Of a DNA stretch of 64,000 bases, positions 1 through 9,041 are shown in pieces. Made by a program: the position numbers and the translations under genes. Position 1 is the first letter of the stretch; every line of letters starts with the position of its first letter. Origin of the DNA: Variovorax ginsengisoli (GTDB taxonomy: Bacteria > Pseudomonadota > Gammaproteobacteria > Burkholderiales > Burkholderiaceae_C); contig NZ_RCZJ01000003.1 of NCBI RefSeq assembly GCF_006438845.1, positions 588,353 to 652,352 of the forward strand, written 5' to 3'. The notes beneath the pieces were generated by a model. The model was not told where the DNA came from, ran no database searches, and saw only the letters and a list, made by a program, of their open reading frames with translations.

Positions 1-857
1 AAAGCCCGGTCTGGCACGCCGCCGAACAGGCGCTGTACTGGGTCGACATCCCGGCGCGGCAGCTGCACCGCCTGGTGCCGGCCACCGGTGCGCACAGCAC
101 CTGGGCCGGCGACGAGATGCTCGCCTGCATTGCGCCGCGTGCAGGGCACCCCGGCCAGTGGATCGCCGGCATGGAGAGCGGCCTCTTCGCCATCGCAACA
201 AAAGACGACGGGACGCTCGCCGCAACCTCTGTCGCCCGTGCCACGCACGCAGCGCACGGCATGCGATTCAACGACGGCCGCTGCGACCGACAAGGCCGCT
301 TCTGGGCCGGCACGATGCTCATGGACATGGCCGCTGCCCGTGCCGTCGGCCGCGTCTACCGCTATCAGAGCGACGTCAACGAAGAGGCCGCCCTGCGCGT
401 GCACTTCGACGAAATGATCGTGCCCAACGGCATGGCCTTCAGTCCCGACGGCCGCACGATGTACCTGTCGGATTCGCATCCGAACGTGCAGGCCGTCTGG
501 GCCTTCGACTACGACACCGCCACCGGGACGCCGCACAACCGGCGCCTGTTCGTCGACATGAAGCCGCTGCCCGGCCGACCTGACGGCGCAGCCGTCGACG
601 CCGATGGCTGCTACTGGATCTGCGGCAACGACGCAGGGTTGGTGCACCGCTTCACGCCGGACGGCCGGCTCGACCGATCGCTTGAAGTGCCGGTCAAGAA
701 GCCCGCCATGTGCGCCTTCGGTGGCGCGCAGCTCGACACGCTCTACGTCACCTCGATCCGCCCTGGCGGCGACGTGTCTGACCAGCCCTTGGCCGGTGGG
801 GTCTTCGCGCTTCGGCCCGGCGTGCAAGGCGTGCCGGAGCCCGCCTGCATCTTTTGA
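1..857 (+). CDS. SMP-30/gluconolactonase family lactonase (5' end outside the window)
   Basis: The frame is open from base 3, so the true start lies upstream; 284 residues are visible. The first visible residues ([16 protein letters not shown]) match the early SMP-30 strand, which is why I read the gene through the in-frame GTG at 75 rather than starting there. Later hallmarks are NGMAFSPDG and RPDGAAVD, which carry the Asn and Asp metal ligands of this six-bladed propeller family. Known members are metal-dependent cytosolic hydrolases of aldono- and aldarolactones. It is followed at once by a TRAP importer and then galactarate dehydratase, so hydrolysis of a sugar-acid lactone feeding that pathway is the natural inference. 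The exact substrate cannot be read from sequence. Confidence 0.88.
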   Translation, partial: SPVWHAAEQALYWVDIPARQLHRLVPATGAHSTWAGDEMLACIAPRAGHPGQWIAGMESGLFAIATKDDGTLAATSVARATHAAHGMRFNDGRCDRQGRFWAGTMLMDMAAARAVGRVYRYQSDVNEEAALRVHFDEMIVPNGMAFSPDGRTMYLSDSHPNVQAVWAFDYDTATGTPHNRRLFVDMKPLPGRPDGAAVDADGCYWICGNDAGLVHRFTPDGRLDRSLEVPVKKPAMCAFGGAQLDTLYVTSIRPGGDVSDQPLAGGVFALRPGVQGVPEPACIF

Positions 858-907
858 TTTTCTTTTCTCGATTTACTCCAACAACCACCACACGCAGAGG
901 AAGACAA

Positions 908-1885
908 ATGACGATTCGACGCACACTCATCGCGATGGCCGCTTGCGCCGCCGCCACCCTGACCGGGCTCGGCGCACACGCCACCGAGTTCCGCTCGGCA
1001 GACATCCACCCTGACGACTACCCGACCGTGACCGCGGTCAAGTTCATGAGCGAGCGCCTGAAGGCGCTGTCGGGCGGAAAGCACAGCATCAAGGTCTTCA
1101 ACAACAGTTCGCTCGGCAACGAGAAGGACACCATCGAGCAAACCAAGATCGGCGCCCTGTCGATGGTCCGCGTGAACATCGCGCCGATGAACAATATCTG
1201 CGCCGAGACGCAGGTGCCGACCATGCCCTTCCTGTTCCGCTCGGTCGACCATCTGCACAAGGTGCTCGACGGCCCGATCGGCGAAGAGATCCTGAAGAGC
1301 TGCGAGAAGCAGGGCTTCATCGGCCTGGCCTATTACGACAGCGGCGCGCGCTCGATGTTCACCGCCAAGAAGCCGGTGCGCAGCTTCGCCGACATGAAGG
1401 GCCTGAAGGTCCGCGTGCAACAGTCCGACCTGTGGGTGTCGATGCTCGAAGCCATGGGCGCCAACGCCACGCCGATGCCCATGGGCGAGGTGTACACGGG
1501 CCTCAAGACCGGACTGATCGACGCTGCCGAGAACAACTACCCGACCTACGAAAGCGCCCGCGCGTTCGAGGTGGCCAAGTACTACAGCAAGACCGAGCAC
1601 TCGATGGCGCCCGAGATGCTGCTGTTCTCCAAGCGCGTGTGGGACAAGCTCACGCCGCAGGAACAGGGCTGGGTCCGCCAGGCCGCGAAGGAATCGGTGC
1701 CCTACATGCGCAAGCAGTGGGAAGAGCGCGAGATCAAGTCGCTGGCGACCGTGAAGGCCGGCGGCGCCGAGATCATCGACGTCGACAAGGCGCCGTTCCA
1801 GGCCGCGATGAAGCCGGTGTACGACAAGTTCATCACCGACGCGAAGCTGAAAGACCTGGTCAAGCGCGTGCAGGACACGAAATAA
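908..1885 (+). CDS. dctP: TRAP transporter substrate-binding protein, DctP family
   Basis: Periplasmic receptor of 325 residues. I chose the ATG at 908 because it follows a purine-rich site (agaggaag) and begins a clean signal peptide ending AHA at residue 25; an upstream in-frame start would spoil the signal. The DctP signature is clear: GLKVRV with Arg169, the residue that pairs with the ligand carboxylate in the family, then [18 protein letters not shown]. It delivers an organic acid to the DctQM permease encoded just downstream. Because the cluster includes GarD and two lactonases, a hexuronate or aldarate is the likely ligand (inference). Confidence 0.93.
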   Translation: MTIRRTLIAMAACAAATLTGLGAHATEFRSADIHPDDYPTVTAVKFMSERLKALSGGKHSIKVFNNSSLGNEKDTIEQTKIGALSMVRVNIAPMNNICAETQVPTMPFLFRSVDHLHKVLDGPIGEEILKSCEKQGFIGLAYYDSGARSMFTAKKPVRSFADMKGLKVRVQQSDLWVSMLEAMGANATPMPMGEVYTGLKTGLIDAAENNYPTYESARAFEVAKYYSKTEHSMAPEMLLFSKRVWDKLTPQEQGWVRQAAKESVPYMRKQWEEREIKSLATVKAGGAEIIDVDKAPFQAAMKPVYDKFITDAKLKDLVKRVQDTK

Positions 1886-1891
1886 AGCTCA

Positions 1892-1980
1892 CCCCCAGGC
1901 TTCGCGCACTTCGTGTCGCTTCGCCAACCCCCTACCGGGGGCAACACCAGCGGGCCGGCTGAGCCGGACCCGCGTGTTCC
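1892..1980 (+). repeat. Intergenic GC-rich repeat, copy A
   Basis: Sits between dctP and dctQ. It shares the block cttcgcgcacttcgtgtcgc, then a small hairpin (ccccctaccggggg) and a second one (gccggctgagccggac), with copies at 2520, 22475 and, inverted, 26151. It lies in untranslated DNA inside an operon, and dctQ downstream has no evident Shine-Dalgarno site. It looks like a REP/BIME-type element of this lineage; I cannot name a published family. Confidence 0.85.
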
Positions 1981-2024
1981 TGGAAAGGGGCGGGCCGTCT
2001 GTCTCTCCTCTTCGCATTGAATTT

Positions 2025-2513
2025 ATGTACACCAAACTCTGCCGCACGCTCGCGCGTGTCTGCATGTGGCTGGGCATCTTCGGTCTCGTCGCAGTCATCT
2101 GCGCCGTGAGCTGGCAGGTGTTCGGCCGCTACGTCATGAACAACACGCCCACCTGGGCCGAGAGCCTGGCGCTGCTGCTGGTGCTCTACGTCACAATGTT
2201 CGGCGTGGCCGTCGGCGTGCGGGACGCGGGCCACATCGGGTTGGAGTCCTTCCTGGTGCTCGCGCCGGACTGGCTCCGCCTGAAGATGGAATACCTGATC
2301 CATTTCCTGGTGCTGATCTTCGGCGCCACCATGGCGTGGAATTGCGCGTCGCTCGCCGAGTCGGTGTGGGACTACCGCCTGCCCACGCTGTGGATTTCCG
2401 AAGGCTGGAAGTACGTGCCGGCCGCCATCTCAGGCGTGCTGATCGTCATGTTCTCGATCGAACACATCATCGCGCTCGCTCAGGGCCGCGAAGTCGAACC
2501 CGCCTGGTCATGA
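2025..2513 (+). CDS. dctQ: TRAP transporter small permease, DctQ family
   Basis: Small four-helix membrane subunit of 162 residues, the usual DctQ length. The ATG at 2025 starts MYTKLC; translation from further upstream would read through repeat copy A. Hydrophobic segments fall near residues 14-35, 47-65, 85-105 and 125-148, and the family motif is present as SWQVFGRYVMNNTPTWAESL. DctQ pairs with DctM to form the sodium-driven importer served by the DctP receptor. The 139 bases separating it from dctP and the 118 before dctM are each mostly filled by a copy of the repeat, unusual for a TRAP operon where these genes are normally tightly packed. Confidence 0.92.
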   Translation: MYTKLCRTLARVCMWLGIFGLVAVICAVSWQVFGRYVMNNTPTWAESLALLLVLYVTMFGVAVGVRDAGHIGLESFLVLAPDWLRLKMEYLIHFLVLIFGATMAWNCASLAESVWDYRLPTLWISEGWKYVPAAISGVLIVMFSIEHIIALAQGREVEPAWS

Positions 2514-2519
2514 AGCACG

Positions 2520-2610
2520 CCCCCAGTCTTCGCGCACTTCGTGTCGCTTCGCCAACCCCCTCGCCAGGGGCAATACCAGCGGCCCGGCAAAGCCGGTTCC
2601 GCAGTATTCC
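2520..2610 (+). repeat. Intergenic GC-rich repeat, copy B
   Basis: Second copy, between dctQ and dctM in the same orientation as copy A and about 500 bases from its equivalent position there. The leading block is identical to copies A and C; the hairpins are slightly diverged (ccccctcgccaggggc and gcccggcaaagccggt). It ends 21 bases before the dctM ATG, which has no clear ribosome binding site. Confidence 0.85.
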
Positions 2611-2631
2611 ACGCACCAACAGTTCGCTGCA

Positions 2632-3927
2632 ATGACCATTCCGCTCCTCATCCTCTGCGTGTCGTTCACGCTGTTCCTGCTGCTGGGCGTGCCGGTCGCG
2701 TTCTCCATCGGGCTGTCGGCGCTCGCTACCCTGGCCTACGAAGGCCTGCCGCTCGCGGTGGGCTTCCAGCAGATGACGTCCGGCATGGGCATCTTCTCGT
2801 TCCTGGCGATTCCCTTCTTCATCTTCGCGGGCGAGCTGATGCTCTACGGCGGCATTGCCGACCGCATCGTCAACTTCGCGCGCAACCTGGTGGGTCATGT
2901 GCGCGGCGGCTTGGGCATGTCGAACGTGGTGGCCTGCACCTTGTTCGGCGGCGTCTCGGGCTCGCCCGTAGCGGACGTCTCGGCCATGGGCGCCGTGATG
3001 ATCCCAATGATGAAGAAGGAGGGCTACCACGCGGACTACGCCGTCAACGTGACAACGCACGCGGCCCTCGTCGGCGCGCTGATGCCAACCAGCCACAACC
3101 TGATCATCTATTCGCTCGCTGCGGGCGGCAAGGTGTCGATTGCGGCGCTGATCCTGGCGGCACTGCTGCCGGCAGCCATCCTGACCATCAGCAACCTGGC
3201 CGCCGCCTACCTCGTCGCCGTGAAGCGTGGCTACCCGGCCGGCACCTTCCCGGGCTGGACCATCGTCGCGCGTTCCTTCGCGGCGGCGCTACCGGGCTTG
3301 TTCATCGTGGTGCTGATCCTCGGCGGGATTCTCTCGGGCATCTTCACCGCGACCGAATCGGCCGCGGTGGCCGTGCTCTACGCACTGGCGCTGACCATCC
3401 TCCTGTACCGCACGCTGAAGTGGGAGCACTTCATCAAGGCAGCCTCGAAGGCGGTGCGCACCACCGGCGTGATCCTGCTGCTGATCGGCATCTCCAGCAC
3501 CTTCGGCTACCTCATCAGCCTGTACGGCGTGGCCGAGCTCACGGGGCAGATGCTGTCGCAGATCACCAGCACGCCCTGGATGATCTTCCTGATGATCAAC
3601 GTGATCCCGTTCGTGCTCGGCACCTTCCTGGACATGGCCGCGACCATCCTGCTGTGCACGCCGATCTTCCTGCCGATCGCGCAGCAGTACGGCATGACCT
3701 CGGTGCAGTTCGGCATCGTGATGCTGATCAACTGTGCGCTGGGGCTGAACACGCCGCCGGTGGGCACGACCCAGTTCGTCGGCTGCGCGATCGGCGGGGT
3801 GTCGGTCGGCACGGTGATGAAGACCATCTGGCCTTTCTACGGCGCGCTGATCTTCGCGCTGGGCCTGGTGACCTTCGTGCCGGCCTTCTCGACCTGGCTG
3901 CCCAGCCTCTTCATGGTGGTCAAGTAA
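2632..3927 (+). CDS. dctM: TRAP transporter large permease, DctM family
   Basis: Inner-membrane protein of 431 residues with about twelve hydrophobic segments, the standard DctM length. Diagnostic stretches include the early SFLAIPFFIFAGELM, the scoop-motif region LFGGVSGSPVADVSAMG, and the C-terminal INCALGLNTPPVGTTQF. It forms the translocation channel with DctQ and uses the sodium gradient. The ATG at 2632 is the only sensible start, lying just after repeat copy B. The stop is 29 bases before the lactonase gene, so the operon probably continues into the sugar-acid enzymes. Confidence 0.94.
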   Translation: MTIPLLILCVSFTLFLLLGVPVAFSIGLSALATLAYEGLPLAVGFQQMTSGMGIFSFLAIPFFIFAGELMLYGGIADRIVNFARNLVGHVRGGLGMSNVVACTLFGGVSGSPVADVSAMGAVMIPMMKKEGYHADYAVNVTTHAALVGALMPTSHNLIIYSLAAGGKVSIAALILAALLPAAILTISNLAAAYLVAVKRGYPAGTFPGWTIVARSFAAALPGLFIVVLILGGILSGIFTATESAAVAVLYALALTILLYRTLKWEHFIKAASKAVRTTGVILLLIGISSTFGYLISLYGVAELTGQMLSQITSTPWMIFLMINVIPFVLGTFLDMAATILLCTPIFLPIAQQYGMTSVQFGIVMLINCALGLNTPPVGTTQFVGCAIGGVSVGTVMKTIWPFYGALIFALGLVTFVPAFSTWLPSLFMVVK

Positions 3928-3956
3928 GCAACAACCCCCACAAAGGAGTCCGAGCC

Positions 3957-5057
3957 ATGGCTTTTTCTCATCAAGACCTTTCGCTGCGCGGCGTCGCCGC
4001 CGGCATCGGTGCGGCACTGGCGCTGCTGGGCGGCGAGGCATCGGCCGCCACCTGGGTCTACGTGGCCAACGCCGACAGCCAGGACGTCTCGGTCTTCGCG
4101 CTCGACCGCGCGACCGCGACGCTGACGCCGGTAGAGACGGTGCCCGTCGGCGGCATGGCCATGCCCATGGCGGTGTCGCCGGACAAGCGCGTGCTCTACG
4201 TCGCCTTGCGCTCGCAGCCCTTTCGCGTGGTGAGCCTCGCCATCGACCCCGCCAGCGGCAAGCTGCGCAAGCTGGGCGAGGCCGCGCTGGCCGACAGCAT
4301 GGCCAACATCGACACCGACGCCACGGGGCGCTGGCTGTTCGCGGCTTCGTACGGCGGCCACAAGATCACGGTCAACAGCATCGGCAAGGACGGCGCCGTG
4401 GGCGCGGTTCAGCAGTTGATTCCGACCGCGCCCAACGCCCACGCCATCCATGCGGACGCGGCCAATCGCTACGTGCTCGCCACCAGCCTGGGCGGCGACA
4501 ACCTCTCGAGCTGGCGCTTCGACGCAGAGACCGGGCGCCTGAGCGCCAACGAGGCGGCGCTGACCACCGTCGCGCCCGAGAAGTCGGGCCCGCGGCATTT
4601 CGTGTGGGACCAGCCGCAGCGCCGTCTCTACCTGCTGAACGAACTCGACGCTGCAGTGCACGTGATGGATTACGCCGCCACGCGCGGCACTCTGCGCGCG
4701 GTGCAGCGCACCACCACGCTGCCGCCAGGCTTCGTCGGCAAGCCCTGGGCGGCCGACCTGCACCTGTCGCCCGACGGTCGCACGCTGTATACCTCGGAGC
4801 GCACCACGAGCACCTTGTCGAGCTTTCGTGTCGACCCGGGCACGGGCCGGCTCGAAGCGCTCGGGCAGGTGCCGACCGAGAAGACGCCGCGCGGCTTCGC
4901 GGTCGATCCGTCGGGCCGCTTCCTCATCGCGGCTGGCCAGGAATCGCACAGCGTGTCGCTCCATCCGATAGACCCTGCCACCGGCGTGCCCGGCACGCCC
5001 AAGCGCTTTGCAGCAGGCAAGAATCCGAACTGGGTCGAGATCGTCGACCTGCCCTGA
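3957..5057 (+). CDS. Secreted beta-propeller lactonase-family protein
   Basis: The 366-residue product starts at the ATG at 3957, preceded by a strong aaaggag. Residues 1-31 look like a signal peptide with a hydrophobic core (IGAALALLGG) ending ASA. The mature part has repeated propeller strands (WVYVANADSQDVSVF, SPDKRVLYVALRS, SPDGRTLYTSERT, DPSGRFLIAAGQES) typical of the seven-bladed lactonase fold of 6-phosphogluconolactonase Pgl. Because it is exported, a phosphorylated sugar is an unlikely substrate; a periplasmic sugar-acid lactone fits the neighbours better (inference). The tail NPNWVEIVDLP is also typical of the family. Gene order TRAP, lactonase, garD supports a role before dehydration. 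Confidence 0.85.
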   Translation: MAFSHQDLSLRGVAAGIGAALALLGGEASAATWVYVANADSQDVSVFALDRATATLTPVETVPVGGMAMPMAVSPDKRVLYVALRSQPFRVVSLAIDPASGKLRKLGEAALADSMANIDTDATGRWLFAASYGGHKITVNSIGKDGAVGAVQQLIPTAPNAHAIHADAANRYVLATSLGGDNLSSWRFDAETGRLSANEAALTTVAPEKSGPRHFVWDQPQRRLYLLNELDAAVHVMDYAATRGTLRAVQRTTTLPPGFVGKPWAADLHLSPDGRTLYTSERTTSTLSSFRVDPGTGRLEALGQVPTEKTPRGFAVDPSGRFLIAAGQESHSVSLHPIDPATGVPGTPKRFAAGKNPNWVEIVDLP

Positions 5058-5093
5058 CGCGCCCGACCGCCCCCGACATCGAGACAACGACCC

Positions 5094-6683
5094 GTGACCG
5101 TGCCCCACGCCCTCGCACCCCTCACCATCCGCATGCACGCGGCCGACAACGTCGCCATCGTCGCGAACGACGGCGGGCTGCCCGCCGGCACGGTGCTCGC
5201 GTCGGGCCTGACGCTGGTCGACAAGGTGCCGCAGGCGCACAAGGTCGCGCTCGAGGACATCGCCGAGGGCGGCGTGGTGCGGCGCTACAACGTGCCGATC
5301 GGCTACGCGCTCAAGGCCATCGCGGCCGGCAGCTGGGTGCATGAACGGCTGCTGCAGATGCCCGCTGCGCGTGAGCTCGAAGGCCTTCCCATCGCGACCG
5401 TCAAGCCCCCCGAGATGCCGCCGCTGGAGGGCTACACCTTCGAGGGCTACCGCAACCTCGACGGCTCGGTCGGCACGCGCAACATCCTGGCGATCACGCA
5501 GACGGTGCAATGCGTGGCCGGCGTGGTCGACTTCGCGGTGCAGCGCATCAAGGCCGAGCTGCTGCCCAAGTACCCGAACGTCGACGACGTGGTGGGCCTG
5601 TCGCACAGCTACGGCTGCGGCGTGGCCATCGATGCGCCCGACGCCGTGATCCCGATCCGCACGCTGCGCAACATCAGCCTCAACCCCAATTTCGGCGGCG
5701 AGGTGATGGTGATCAGCCTGGGGTGCGAAAAGCTGCAGCCCGAACGCCTGATGCCGCCGGGCACGATCCTGCTGATCGACGAACGCAACGTGGCCGACGT
5801 CGGCGACTCGGCCGAGGCCAAACTCGACGTGGTCTGCCTGCAGGACGACGCACACGTCGGCTTCATGTCGATGATCGAATCCATCCTGCGGCAGGCCGAG
5901 GAACACCTCGAACGCCTGAACGCGCGCCAGCGCGAGACCGTGCCCGCCAGCGAACTGGTGGTCGGCGTGCAGTGCGGCGGCAGCGACGCCTTTTCGGGCG
6001 TGACAGCCAACCCGGCCGTGGGTTTCTGTACCGACCTGCTGGTGCGCGCCGGCGCCACCGTGATGTTCTCGGAAGTAACCGAGGTGCGCGACGGCATCGA
6101 CCAGCTCACCTCGCGCGCCACCACGCCGGCCGTGGCCGAAGCCATGGTCCGCGAGATGGCCTGGTACGACGCGTACCTCGACAAGGGCCGCGTCGACCGC
6201 AGCGCCAACACCACGCCCGGCAACAAGAAGGGCGGGCTGTCGAACATCGTCGAGAAGGCCATGGGCTCGATCGTCAAGAGCGGCAGCGCGGCGATCTCCG
6301 GCGTGATCGCGCCGGGTGAAAAAGCGAAGCAGAAAGGTCTGCTCTACGCCGCCACGCCGGCCAGTGACTTCATCTGCGGCACGCTGCAGCTGGCCGCGGG
6401 CATGAACCTGCACGTCTTCACGACCGGCCGCGGCACGCCTTACGGCCTGGCGGAAGTGCCTGTTATCAAGGTGGCGACGCGCAGCGACCTGGCGCGCCGC
6501 TGGCACGACCTGATGGACATCAACGCCGGCCGCATCGCAGACGGCGCGGCCAGCATCGAGGACGTGGGCTGGGAGATGTTCCAGTTGATGCTCGAAGTCG
6601 CCAGCGGCCGCAAGAAAACCTGGGCCGAGCACTGGAAGCTGCACAACGCGCTGGTGCTGTTCAACCCTGCCCCCGTGACCTGA
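5094..6683 (+). CDS. garD: Galactarate dehydratase GarD
   Basis: 529 residues (E. coli GarD has 523), from a GTG at 5094; an alternative in-frame GTG lies at 5100. The N-terminal ~95 residues are the SAF domain ([30 protein letters not shown]). The rest is the UxaA/GarD catalytic domain, with long stretches I recognise from E. coli GarD rather than altronate dehydratase: [62 protein letters not shown]. The enzyme dehydrates meso-galactarate to 5-keto-4-deoxyglucarate in the cytoplasm. It lies downstream of a TRAP importer and two lactonases, which suggests oxidative hexuronate or aldarate use. A related sugar-acid substrate remains possible. Confidence 0.93.
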   Translation: MTVPHALAPLTIRMHAADNVAIVANDGGLPAGTVLASGLTLVDKVPQAHKVALEDIAEGGVVRRYNVPIGYALKAIAAGSWVHERLLQMPAARELEGLPIATVKPPEMPPLEGYTFEGYRNLDGSVGTRNILAITQTVQCVAGVVDFAVQRIKAELLPKYPNVDDVVGLSHSYGCGVAIDAPDAVIPIRTLRNISLNPNFGGEVMVISLGCEKLQPERLMPPGTILLIDERNVADVGDSAEAKLDVVCLQDDAHVGFMSMIESILRQAEEHLERLNARQRETVPASELVVGVQCGGSDAFSGVTANPAVGFCTDLLVRAGATVMFSEVTEVRDGIDQLTSRATTPAVAEAMVREMAWYDAYLDKGRVDRSANTTPGNKKGGLSNIVEKAMGSIVKSGSAAISGVIAPGEKAKQKGLLYAATPASDFICGTLQLAAGMNLHVFTTGRGTPYGLAEVPVIKVATRSDLARRWHDLMDINAGRIADGAASIEDVGWEMFQLMLEVASGRKKTWAEHWKLHNALVLFNPAPVT

Positions 6684-6700
6684 CCACAAGGAGAAAAGAC

Positions 6701-7465
6701 ATGGAAGACCTCAAGGACCAGACCGCGCTCGTGACCGGCGCCAGCACCGGCATCGGTGCGGCAGTGGCCATTGCCTACGCCGCGCGCGGTATGCGCGTGG
6801 CGGTGCACTACAACCAATCGGCCGGCCCGGCGCAAGCGGTGGTCGATACCATCGTCGAGGCCGGCGGCGATGCCTTCGCCATCCAGTGCGACGTGCGCGA
6901 TTCGGGCGCCATCGTGCGTGTGGTTCAAGAGACGCAGGAACGCTTCGGCCGCATCGACGTGCTGGTCAACAACGCCGGCAGCCTGGTCAAGCGCGTGCCG
7001 ATCGCCGAGTTTGACGACGCGTTGTTCGACGAGGTTCTGCACATCAATGCACGTTCGATGCTGGCCTTCTGCCGCGAGGTGGTGCCGCTCATGCGCGCAC
7101 GCGGCCAGGGCGGCAGCATCATCAACGTGTCGTCGGTGGCGGCGCGCAACGGCGGCGGGCCGGGCGCCTACCTGTACGCGGGCTCGAAAGGCTTCGTCAG
7201 CACCGCGACGCACGGCCTGGCCAAGGAGCTGGCGCCCGACGACATCCGCGTCAACGCGGTGGCACCGGGCGTGATCCAGACCCCCTTCCAGGACCGCTTC
7301 TCGACGCCAGCCATTCTCGAAACCTTCAAGGCGGGTATTCCAATGGGCCGCATCGGCGACCCGGACGATTGCACAGGCGCCTTTCTCTATCTCGCCTCGA
7401 AGCAGCTGTCGGGCTATGTGACAGGCCAGGTGCTCGAGGTGAACGGTGGGCAGTACATGCCCTGA
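6701..7465 (+). CDS. SDR-family NAD(P)-dependent oxidoreductase
   Basis: Classical short-chain dehydrogenase of 254 residues with a strong aaggag before the ATG. The nucleotide motif TGASTGIG is at residues 12-19, NNAG at 90-93, the catalytic Ser near 144/145 in NVSSVAA, and YAGSK (Tyr159, Lys163). It resembles FabG-like and sugar-acid dehydrogenases. It is not the extended-SDR uronate dehydrogenase type. It follows garD by 17 bases, so it is in the same operon and probably oxidises or reduces a keto-deoxy sugar acid (inference). Substrate and cofactor preference cannot be fixed from the sequence. Confidence 0.9.
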   Translation: MEDLKDQTALVTGASTGIGAAVAIAYAARGMRVAVHYNQSAGPAQAVVDTIVEAGGDAFAIQCDVRDSGAIVRVVQETQERFGRIDVLVNNAGSLVKRVPIAEFDDALFDEVLHINARSMLAFCREVVPLMRARGQGGSIINVSSVAARNGGGPGAYLYAGSKGFVSTATHGLAKELAPDDIRVNAVAPGVIQTPFQDRFSTPAILETFKAGIPMGRIGDPDDCTGAFLYLASKQLSGYVTGQVLEVNGGQYMP

Positions 7466-7576
7466 GCGCGCATCCCCTTCCCAGGCGCTGCAGACATCCA
7501 ACAACAAGGCGCCGAACCCGCGGGCATGCCCTGCCCCCGGGCGTTTTTCAGACCCTGACAGCAACGGAGACATACC

Positions 7577-8563
7577 ATGCAACGCCGTACCCTCATCCAG
7601 ACCGCCATCGCCGGCCTCGCCGCCACCGCCCTGCCCACCTTCGCGCAAGGCGCCTGGCCCACCGGCAAAGCCATCACCTACATGGTGCCCTTCCCGGCCG
7701 GCGGCACGACCGATGTGCTCGGCCGCCTGATCAGCCAGAAGCTGGGTGCCGTGCTCGGCACGAGCGTGGTGATCGATAACCGTGGTGGCGCCGGCGGCAG
7801 CGTCGGTTCGGAAGTCGCGTCGCGCGCGACGCCCGACGGCTACACGATGCTGGGCGGCACGATCAGCTCACACGCCATCAACGTGAGCCTGTACCCGAAG
7901 ATCGGCTACGACCCGATCAAGTCCTTCGCCCCGGTCACGCTCATCGGCACCAACCCGGTCGTGTTGGTGGTGAACGCGGCCAGCCCCTACAAAACGCTCA
8001 AGGACGTGCTCGACGCCAGCAAGGCCAAGCAGGGCGGCCTTTCGTCGGCCTCGGCCGGCACCGGCACATCGCAGCACCTGTCGCTCGAACTGCTGGCCTA
8101 CAAGTCGGGCGTGAAGTTCACGCACGTCCCCTACAAAGGCAGTGGCCCCGCGATCCAGGATGTCATCGGCGGCCAGGTCGACATGATGTTCGACACCACG
8201 GTGGTCGCTGCGCCGCACATCCAGAGCGGCAAGCTGCGCGCCATTGCCGTGACGTCTGCCAAACGCCTGGCGTCGATGCCGGACGTGCCCACCATCGCCG
8301 AATCGGGCGTCAAGGGCCTGACCGATTTCGAGGTGGTCTCGTGGCAGGCCATCTTCGTGCCGACCGGCACCCCGGCGCCGGTGGTCGAGCGCCTGCACAA
8401 GGAAATCCGCACGATCCTCGCGCAACCCGACATGCAGGAAAAGATGAAAGGCTTCGGCATGGAACCGGCCGACATGACGACCGCCCAGATCGCCGCCTTC
8501 CAAAAGGCCGAGGTCGACAAGTGGGCCCAGGTGATCAAGGCCGCCAATATCAAGGTCGAGTAG
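7577..8563 (+). CDS. Bug/TctC-family periplasmic solute receptor
   Basis: Receptor of the tripartite tricarboxylate transporter type, 328 residues. The signal peptide MQRRTLIQTAIAGLAATALPTFA carries arginines at residues 3-4. The mature start GAWPTGKAITYMVPFPAGG, then VIDNRGGAGGSVGSEV, VPYKGSGPAIQDVIGGQVDMMFD and MPDVPTIAESG, are the family's standard landmarks. No TctA or TctB membrane genes are nearby, as is usual for Bug receptors in Burkholderiales. It is separated from the SDR gene by 111 bases holding a weak hairpin (about 7517-7548, ending in five T), so it may have its own promoter. It likely binds a carboxylate linked to the garD cluster. Confidence 0.93.
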   Translation: MQRRTLIQTAIAGLAATALPTFAQGAWPTGKAITYMVPFPAGGTTDVLGRLISQKLGAVLGTSVVIDNRGGAGGSVGSEVASRATPDGYTMLGGTISSHAINVSLYPKIGYDPIKSFAPVTLIGTNPVVLVVNAASPYKTLKDVLDASKAKQGGLSSASAGTGTSQHLSLELLAYKSGVKFTHVPYKGSGPAIQDVIGGQVDMMFDTTVVAAPHIQSGKLRAIAVTSAKRLASMPDVPTIAESGVKGLTDFEVVSWQAIFVPTGTPAPVVERLHKEIRTILAQPDMQEKMKGFGMEPADMTTAQIAAFQKAEVDKWAQVIKAANIKVE

Positions 8564-8622
8564 CTCGACCAGCGCCGGTGGCGCACGCAGGCCGTGCACC
8601 GCCGTTCAAGGCCGCCGGCGTG

Positions 8623-8811
8623 CTAGTTGGTGTGTGGGGCGCGGCCGTGCGAAAGCGCTTGCATGTGGGCATAAGCGTCCCACACCCGGGCGCGTGCTTG
8701 CGGCTCGCCCCTTCCCATGGCGAAGAGCGCAGCGGCATATTCGTCGGTGAGCTTGTGATCGAGGATCTCGTAGTACGGCTCTTGGGCAAAGGTCATCGCT
8801 TCGAGGGTCAT
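8623..8811 (-). CDS. Small protein of unknown function, 62 residues
   Basis: Short but credible gene: the minus-strand ATG at 8811 is preceded by AAGGAG with a six-base spacer, and the frame keeps the high-GC codon style of neighbouring genes. The product (MTLEAMTFAQEPYYEILDHK at the N terminus) has no membrane segment or cysteine, is acidic in its first half and contains EYAAALFAMG. A longer in-frame start at 8943 lacks a ribosome site. It is convergent with the Bug gene and not close to other minus-strand genes. I do not recognise the family. Confidence 0.65.
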   Translation of the reverse strand: MTLEAMTFAQEPYYEILDHKLTDEYAAALFAMGRGEPQARARVWDAYAHMQALSHGRAPHTN

Positions 8812-8965
8812 TCCGGTCTCCTTGGTTGCTGCGGTGCACATGCCATTGCAGCGTAGACGACCGACCGAACAGCGTTCGCTAGGGTTCATGCGGAGGGGTC
8901 GAGCTTTTCTCAGCTTGTTCGACTGACATGTGAAATAAGTCACACCGCGCGGCGGAGCACCAACG

Positions 8966-8985
8966 AAAAAGGCCCCGTGGCCTTT
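8966..8985 (-). terminator. Intrinsic terminator after the gamma-glutamyltransferase gene
   Basis: The arms aaaggcc and ggccttt flank a four-base loop. Read on the minus strand the stem ends in five T residues. It lies 57 bases past the stop of the gamma-glutamyltransferase gene. Confidence 0.75.
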
Positions 8986-9041
8986 CGGTCACGGAAGCCT
9001 TCAGCGCGCGCCGACCACGGAGGCCGGCGCTGGGAGCCGCC

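Noticed and set aside
2541..3956. Long upstream extension in frame with the secreted lactonase (would give 838 residues)
   Set aside because: The extension lies out of frame inside dctM and is Arg/His-rich; a strong ribosome site and signal peptide mark 3957 as the start.
3837..6689. A 950-codon open frame on the minus strand
   Set aside because: It is antisense to the lactonase and garD. Its translation is His/Arg/Ala-rich low-complexity sequence typical of high-GC shadow frames.
7517..7548. Hairpin ending in five T between the SDR and Bug genes considered as a terminator
   Set aside because: Only short, imperfect pairing (the palindrome gggcatgccc lies in the wrong place relative to the T run); not listed as a feature.
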